A stretch of DNA of 9,786 bases from an uncultured Altererythrobacter sp. GTDB lineage: Bacteria > Pseudomonadota > Alphaproteobacteria > Sphingomonadales > Sphingomonadaceae. Under the pieces are notes generated by a model. The model worked only from the letters and a program-made list of their open reading frames with translations, did not search any database and had not been told where the DNA came from. Where the stretch lies: NCBI GenBank assembly GCA_937950385.1, contig CALFEA010000091.1, positions 1-9,786 of the forward strand, written 5' to 3'. This document shows, in pieces, positions 6,223-9,786 of the stretch (position 1 is the stretch's first letter; each line of letters opens with the position of its first letter). Made by a program: the position numbers and the translations under genes.

Positions 6223-7578
6223 TTGCGCGCAGGCGACGTGATCAGCACAGGCAAGAAAAGTCGCGCCGTTTTGGTCCGCGGCGGCGAATATGTTGTGATC
6301 TCACCCAATAGCCGCCTACGAATTGCAAAACCGAAAACGCGCAACGGCGTCGTTCAATTCTTTGAAGAAGTCGGCAGCGTTTTGTTCCGCATCGATAAAA
6401 AGTCGACCCCGCATTTTGGTGTCGACACGCCTTACCTCGTCGCTGTTGTAAAAGGCACAACCTTCAGCGTGACAGTCAGCGAATCTGGCACAGCTGTTCA
6501 AGTCGCGACCCGCGACGGCGGGGCGACCCAATTGCTCTCGCCTGGCATGATCGGCATGGTTGAAGCCTCGCAGCAATTCCGTCTCAATATTGCAGGCCCT
6601 GAAAACCGGGTCATTGATAGTCCAAATGCACCTGCCGGAAGCAAAGCGACGCCAAAGCCAATGAGCGAGGCAAAACTGGTATCAATCGCCAGCAAGAGCT
6701 TTGACGGGACGATTGAGAAATCGGCATCATCGCGCCCAGTATCGCTATCCAAAGCCACTGGAAGGATGATTTCGGGCACTGTATCGGCAATCAAGCCGAG
6801 CGAGGCCAAAGCAAACTCGGGCGTAGCGATTGCAGGCGCGAAATCGGCGCAACCAGCGGTCCTCGTTCAATCTGATTTGGCCGCAAACGGCAATTCCGCT
6901 GCAAATAATGCTGGCGGGAATGGTCAAGGCAATTCGGGAAGCGACATCTCTGGCTCTAAGGGCAATTCATCCTCGGCATTGGGCGCAGCTTTAATTGCAT
7001 CGAGCCAAGCCGTCGCCAATCCGCGCCAGAATGCAATCGCCAATGCGGCGGTGAACGCGGCTGTTAATTCCGCTGCGGTCAATGGCGGTTCAAATGGCAA
7101 TGGAAACGCCACAGCAAATGCCAATAGCAATGCCGGCGGCAATGGCATGGGTAACGTTTTAGACGATATCGTGACCTCTGGCGATTTGGAAGTTTCAGGC
7201 GGCTCAGCGGCAAATGGAAACGGCAATGGCAATGGCAATGGCAATGCTAACAGCAACGCTGGCGGAAACGGTAGCGGCGGTAATAGCGGCAATGGCAATT
7301 CGGGCGGCGGCGAAATGGCTCCGGATGCTCCCGATGGGCTAGATCCGCTTGGTGGAAGCGTTGTTGGTAACGATAGCGGCTTTGAAGAATGGAGAAACAA
7401 CCGGGGCAACAATGCCAATGGCCGCGGCGGTCAGGGCCAAGGTCGCGGTAATGGGAATCAAGGCGGCAATGACGATGACGACGATGATGACGATGATGAT
7501 GACAACAACGGCCGAGGCAATGGCCGGGGCAACAATGGCAATGGAAACGGCGGCAGCAATAACGGCGACGACGACTAA
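6223..7578 (+). CDS. FecR-domain protein with Asn/Gly-rich, poly-Asp C-terminus; 5' end apparently missing
   Basis: FecR domains are small beta-rich modules, usually periplasmic, that sense or scaffold envelope signals. The 451-residue frame from TTG 6223 holds the domain at about 1-105: SLRAGD-like start, SRAVLVRGGEYVVISPNSRL, VGSVLFRIDKKSTPHFGVDT and VKGTTFSVTV. Similarity clearly continues in frame upstream (GTVNVERAGISKIAVSGG, from 6166), but TAA at 6157 closes the frame, no ATG or GTG occurs in between, and no frame upstream encodes a signal peptide. The gene therefore looks 5'-truncated, or uses an unusual start. Residues 105-220 are a Ser/Ala/Lys-rich linker; about 220-451 is low-complexity Asn/Gly/Ala with GRGNGRG patches, eleven consecutive Asp at 417-427 and a DDD end, likely disordered and possibly cation-binding. 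The CHASE2-EAL gene follows 102 bp downstream on the same strand. Whether a functional exported protein is made is doubtful. Confidence 0.75.
   Translation: MRAGDVISTGKKSRAVLVRGGEYVVISPNSRLRIAKPKTRNGVVQFFEEVGSVLFRIDKKSTPHFGVDTPYLVAVVKGTTFSVTVSESGTAVQVATRDGGATQLLSPGMIGMVEASQQFRLNIAGPENRVIDSPNAPAGSKATPKPMSEAKLVSIASKSFDGTIEKSASSRPVSLSKATGRMISGTVSAIKPSEAKANSGVAIAGAKSAQPAVLVQSDLAANGNSAANNAGGNGQGNSGSDISGSKGNSSSALGAALIASSQAVANPRQNAIANAAVNAAVNSAAVNGGSNGNGNATANANSNAGGNGMGNVLDDIVTSGDLEVSGGSAANGNGNGNGNGNANSNAGGNGSGGNSGNGNSGGGEMAPDAPDGLDPLGGSVVGNDSGFEEWRNNRGNNANGRGGQGQGRGNGNQGGNDDDDDDDDDDDNNGRGNGRGNNGNGNGGSNNGDDD
7222..7245 (+). repeat. Four perfect GGCAAT hexamers encoding Gly-Asn
   Basis: GGCAAT is repeated four times without change inside the FecR-domain gene, encoding (Gly-Asn)4 at about residues 334-341, within a longer region of imperfect GGC/AAT/AAC codons. 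Unit length is two codons, so slippage would change protein length but not the frame. Confidence 0.8.
7471..7503 (+). repeat. Poly-Asp codon tract (11 GAC/GAT codons)
   Basis: Eleven consecutive Asp codons, mixing GAC and GAT, encode an acidic run followed by NNGRGNGRG. The mixed codons suggest selection on the protein rather than only a recent triplet expansion. Similar Asp runs followed by Gly/Arg repeats occur at the C-termini of other exported alphaproteobacterial proteins (from memory). Confidence 0.75.
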
Positions 7579-7680
7579 CTAAGGCTCTGCCGATAACTCT
7601 TGGCAAACCAGCCGCTAGATAGTTAACCGTTTTTTGAGCGACCTGCGCTATCACCCGTGTTCGACAGGACGGACACGCTT
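7579..7680 (+). other. Spacer between the FecR-domain gene and the CHASE2-EAL gene
   Basis: The 102 bp contain a second in-frame-independent stop (TAA, 7580), a T6 run at 7630-7635 without a convincing stem before it, and AGGACGGA (7666-7673), the best ribosome binding site for the next gene. No strong -35/-10 pair was seen, so co-transcription of the two genes is plausible but not shown. Confidence 0.5.
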
Positions 7681-9786
7681 TTGACCAAACTACCTTTTCC
7701 TCGCTGGCTTCACATGCCGCAAAAGCAGTTGTCCGCTTGGGCGTTATCTTTAGTGGCGGCGCTGCTGATGGCGATCCTTGGGATTGGCGTTCAGCTCGAG
7801 GATCAACTTAAAAATTGGCGCGACAGCGTTAACCAGAAACCTGCTTCCGGTGAACTGGTTCTGGTTGAGATCGATGCCCGCTCGCTGCAAGCAATCGACA
7901 GCTGGCCTTGGCCGCGCAAGCACTATGCCGATGCTATTGCAAAGTTGAACGCTGCGGGCGTGACGCAAATTGCCTTCGACATCGACTTTTCCGCGCACTC
8001 ATATCCAGCCCAGGACAAAGCCTTTGCTGATGCAATTGCGGCCTCAGAGGCGACGGTTATCCTGCCCACTTTAAAACAGAGCGAAACGCGAGGAAGCGAC
8101 ACAGACGTTGAGAGCTTTCCAATTCCGATTTTGGCAGAAAATGCATTCCTCGCCTCGGTTAATGTGAAAGCCGATTTTGACGGCCAGCTCAACCATTACC
8201 AATATGGCACCAAAACCGGAGGCATCCCCCGCCCTTCTCTTGCCAGCATGCTGTCCGGTTCAGCGGGCAATATTGAAGAAAGCTTTGCGATCAATCAGGC
8301 AATCGATCCTGTCAGCATCCCGCGCATTAGCTTTGTCGATTTGGTCAATAACGATCCGATGACCCAGCAGTTGAACGGCAAAAAAGTGATGATTGGGGCA
8401 ACCGCGATTGAACTGGGCGACCGCTATCCCATTCGCAGATTTGGCGTTGTGCCCGGCGTTGTGATCCAAGCATTGGCGACAGAAAGCCTGCTCCAAGGCG
8501 CTGTAGCGCGCGATTTGGGCCCGATGCTCTCTTTGCTTTTTGCCGCCGGCTTGCTGCTATTTTGCTTCCAAGTGCTCAAGATACGCCGCGTGTTTCTTGC
8601 CAGTGCAGTTATCGCAATCAGCATGTCTGGGCTTTTGATTGCGTTAGAGGCAGCGCATATCGCGACTTATTCCAACGTGCCAATGCTGGCGTTCCTGGCA
8701 ATATTTTTGACGCTGCAAAAGTTCTTCGTCACTTCCACTGCTTTGCGCCGGAGCCAATCGCATAACGCACAAAGCGGCCTACCCAATGAAGCTGCCATGC
8801 AGAGCTTCATTGGGGATAAAGCACATCTTCCGGTCATCGTGGCAAAGATCGACAATTTCAGCGATGTAGCCGCTTTGACAAACAAAACCTCGCGCGCTGA
8901 GCTCTTTACAAGCCTAGCACAACGTTTGAGCTTTCTTGCGATGAGAGAAAAGGTCTTTCACCTTGATGCAGACAGCTTCGCCTGGGTGCTGGAGGATGGA
9001 AGTGCCAGTTCGGTCGAGGCGCATTGCGAAACCGCAGCGGCGCTTTTTCAATCTCCGTTTATGGCGGGCAATAAGAAGCTTAGCGTAAAGGCTGTTTTTG
9101 GCGCTTCGATTGGGCAGATTGATCAGTCGAAAATGGCGGCAGATCAGGCGTCTGCAAAAAATGAACGCTGGGCTTGGCATGATGATACAGCGCAGGACAA
9201 AGTCGACTTTCAGCAGAGCCTCCTTGTGGATCTCGAAAGCGCGCTTTCTAGCGGTGACGTCACAACCGTATTCCAACCCAAATGGGATTTGGCCATGGAC
9301 CGTGTTCAAGGCGCAGAGGCATTGGTTCGGTGGGAACACAAGGATTTCGGATTTGTCAGTCCAGAGATTTTCATCCCTCTGCTTGAGCGCGAAAACCGCA
9401 TTGATGAGCTGACCCTCCACGTTTTGCGCAGCGCGATTGCAAGCCTGACAAATTGGAACACGGTTTATCCAGACTTGAATTGCTCGGTGAATATTTCTGC
9501 CGCTCTTTTGGGCAATGCGCGCTTTGTTGAAAACGCAATCGAAGAGGTTGTGTGCTCAGACATTGCCGCGAAACAGATTGTTTTCGAAGTGACTGAGACC
9601 GCAACCCTCGCAGATCAAGACGCAACGGTAGCGGCTCTGGAACGCATTCGCGCAGCTGGCATCAAAGTGTCGATCGATGATTACGGAACGGGGCAATCAA
9701 CATTGTCTTATCTCCAACGACTGCCGATTGACGAAATCAAAATCGATCAAAGCTTTGTTAAAAATATGGTCAAAGAAAAAGGCAAC
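7681..9786 (+). CDS. CHASE2 sensor, degenerate GGDEF and EAL domain membrane protein (3' end outside the window)
   Basis: This is a predicted inner-membrane cyclic di-GMP phosphodiesterase with an extracytoplasmic sensor. Of 702 codons in the window: membrane helix about 17-39; CHASE2 about 40-275 (ELVLVEIDARSLQAIDSWPW, QIAFDIDFS, KKVMIGATAIELGD, PGVVIQALATESLL); three helices about 281-350; a GGDEF-like domain about 365-480 in which the motif reads DADSF (429-433), so diguanylate cyclase activity should be lost; and EAL from about 512. EAL residues seen are Glu546 (EALVR), Asn604 (NIS), Glu636 (FEVTE), Asp666-Asp667 (DDYGTG) and Lys687 (EIKID), all metal- or catalysis-linked; the final Glu and Gln lie past the edge. 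I chose TTG 7681 (AGGACGGA upstream); GTG 7657 and ATG 7714 are alternatives. It follows the FecR-domain gene, and CHASE2 proteins are often encoded beside FecR-domain proteins (from memory), suggesting a sensory pair. Confidence 0.9.
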   Translation, partial: MTKLPFPRWLHMPQKQLSAWALSLVAALLMAILGIGVQLEDQLKNWRDSVNQKPASGELVLVEIDARSLQAIDSWPWPRKHYADAIAKLNAAGVTQIAFDIDFSAHSYPAQDKAFADAIAASEATVILPTLKQSETRGSDTDVESFPIPILAENAFLASVNVKADFDGQLNHYQYGTKTGGIPRPSLASMLSGSAGNIEESFAINQAIDPVSIPRISFVDLVNNDPMTQQLNGKKVMIGATAIELGDRYPIRRFGVVPGVVIQALATESLLQGAVARDLGPMLSLLFAAGLLLFCFQVLKIRRVFLASAVIAISMSGLLIALEAAHIATYSNVPMLAFLAIFLTLQKFFVTSTALRRSQSHNAQSGLPNEAAMQSFIGDKAHLPVIVAKIDNFSDVAALTNKTSRAELFTSLAQRLSFLAMREKVFHLDADSFAWVLEDGSASSVEAHCETAAALFQSPFMAGNKKLSVKAVFGASIGQIDQSKMAADQASAKNERWAWHDDTAQDKVDFQQSLLVDLESALSSGDVTTVFQPKWDLAMDRVQGAEALVRWEHKDFGFVSPEIFIPLLERENRIDELTLHVLRSAIASLTNWNTVYPDLNCSVNISAALLGNARFVENAIEEVVCSDIAAKQIVFEVTETATLADQDATVAALERIRAAGIKVSIDDYGTGQSTLSYLQRLPIDEIKIDQSFVKNMVKEKGN

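Noticed and set aside
6924..7418. 164-codon minus-strand frame with Leu-Pro repeats opposite the FecR tail
   Set aside because: The Leu-Pro pattern is the reverse reading of Gly-Asn codons; no start signal or independent similarity.
7595..7640. T6 run after the FecR-domain gene considered as a Rho-independent terminator
   Set aside because: No stable GC-rich stem lies immediately before the T-run.
8914..9420. 168-codon minus-strand frame opposite the EAL region
   Set aside because: The plus strand encodes continuous GGDEF-like and EAL domains there; the minus frame has no recognisable motif.

Overview
The window looks like chromosomal DNA from an alphaproteobacterium, most likely a sphingomonad of the Erythrobacteraceae type. 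This is inferred from three things: a pyruvate dehydrogenase E1 beta subunit with a fused N-terminal lipoyl domain, an ftsB-pdhA-pdhB gene order, and moderate GC with frequent TTG starts. No tRNA, rRNA, insertion sequence, integrase or CRISPR array is visible.

Left part, minus strand (1-3739): from right to left the genes are an acyl-CoA dehydrogenase, the divisome protein FtsB, PdhA (E1 alpha, TTG start with a good ribosome binding site) and PdhB (E1 beta, running off the left edge). pdhA and pdhB are coupled by a one-base stop/start overlap. A 7-bp dyad surrounds a possible pdhA promoter in the ftsB-pdhA gap.

Middle, plus strand (3882-6052): divergent from the acyl-CoA dehydrogenase is a haloalkane dehalogenase with a complete subfamily-I-type active site. 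It is followed by a major facilitator superfamily transporter whose frame has no ATG or GTG start near its N-terminus. Together with the divergent dehydrogenase this could be a small catabolic locus for a halogenated or acyl substrate, but the substrate is not readable from sequence.

Right part, plus strand (6053-9786): a leader with two short helically phased tandem repeats precedes a FecR-domain protein that lacks a signal peptide and an obvious start, although its domain begins in frame upstream of the first usable codon. Its C-terminal half is rich in Asn and Gly and carries a run of eleven Asp. It is followed by a membrane protein with a CHASE2 sensor domain, three further membrane segments, a degenerate GGDEF domain (DADSF in place of GGDEF) and an EAL domain that keeps the metal-binding residues visible here; this gene runs off the right edge. 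The FecR and CHASE2-EAL pair is the most interesting part: it looks like an envelope-sensing module that would end in cyclic di-GMP breakdown, with a possibly decaying or unusually expressed FecR partner.
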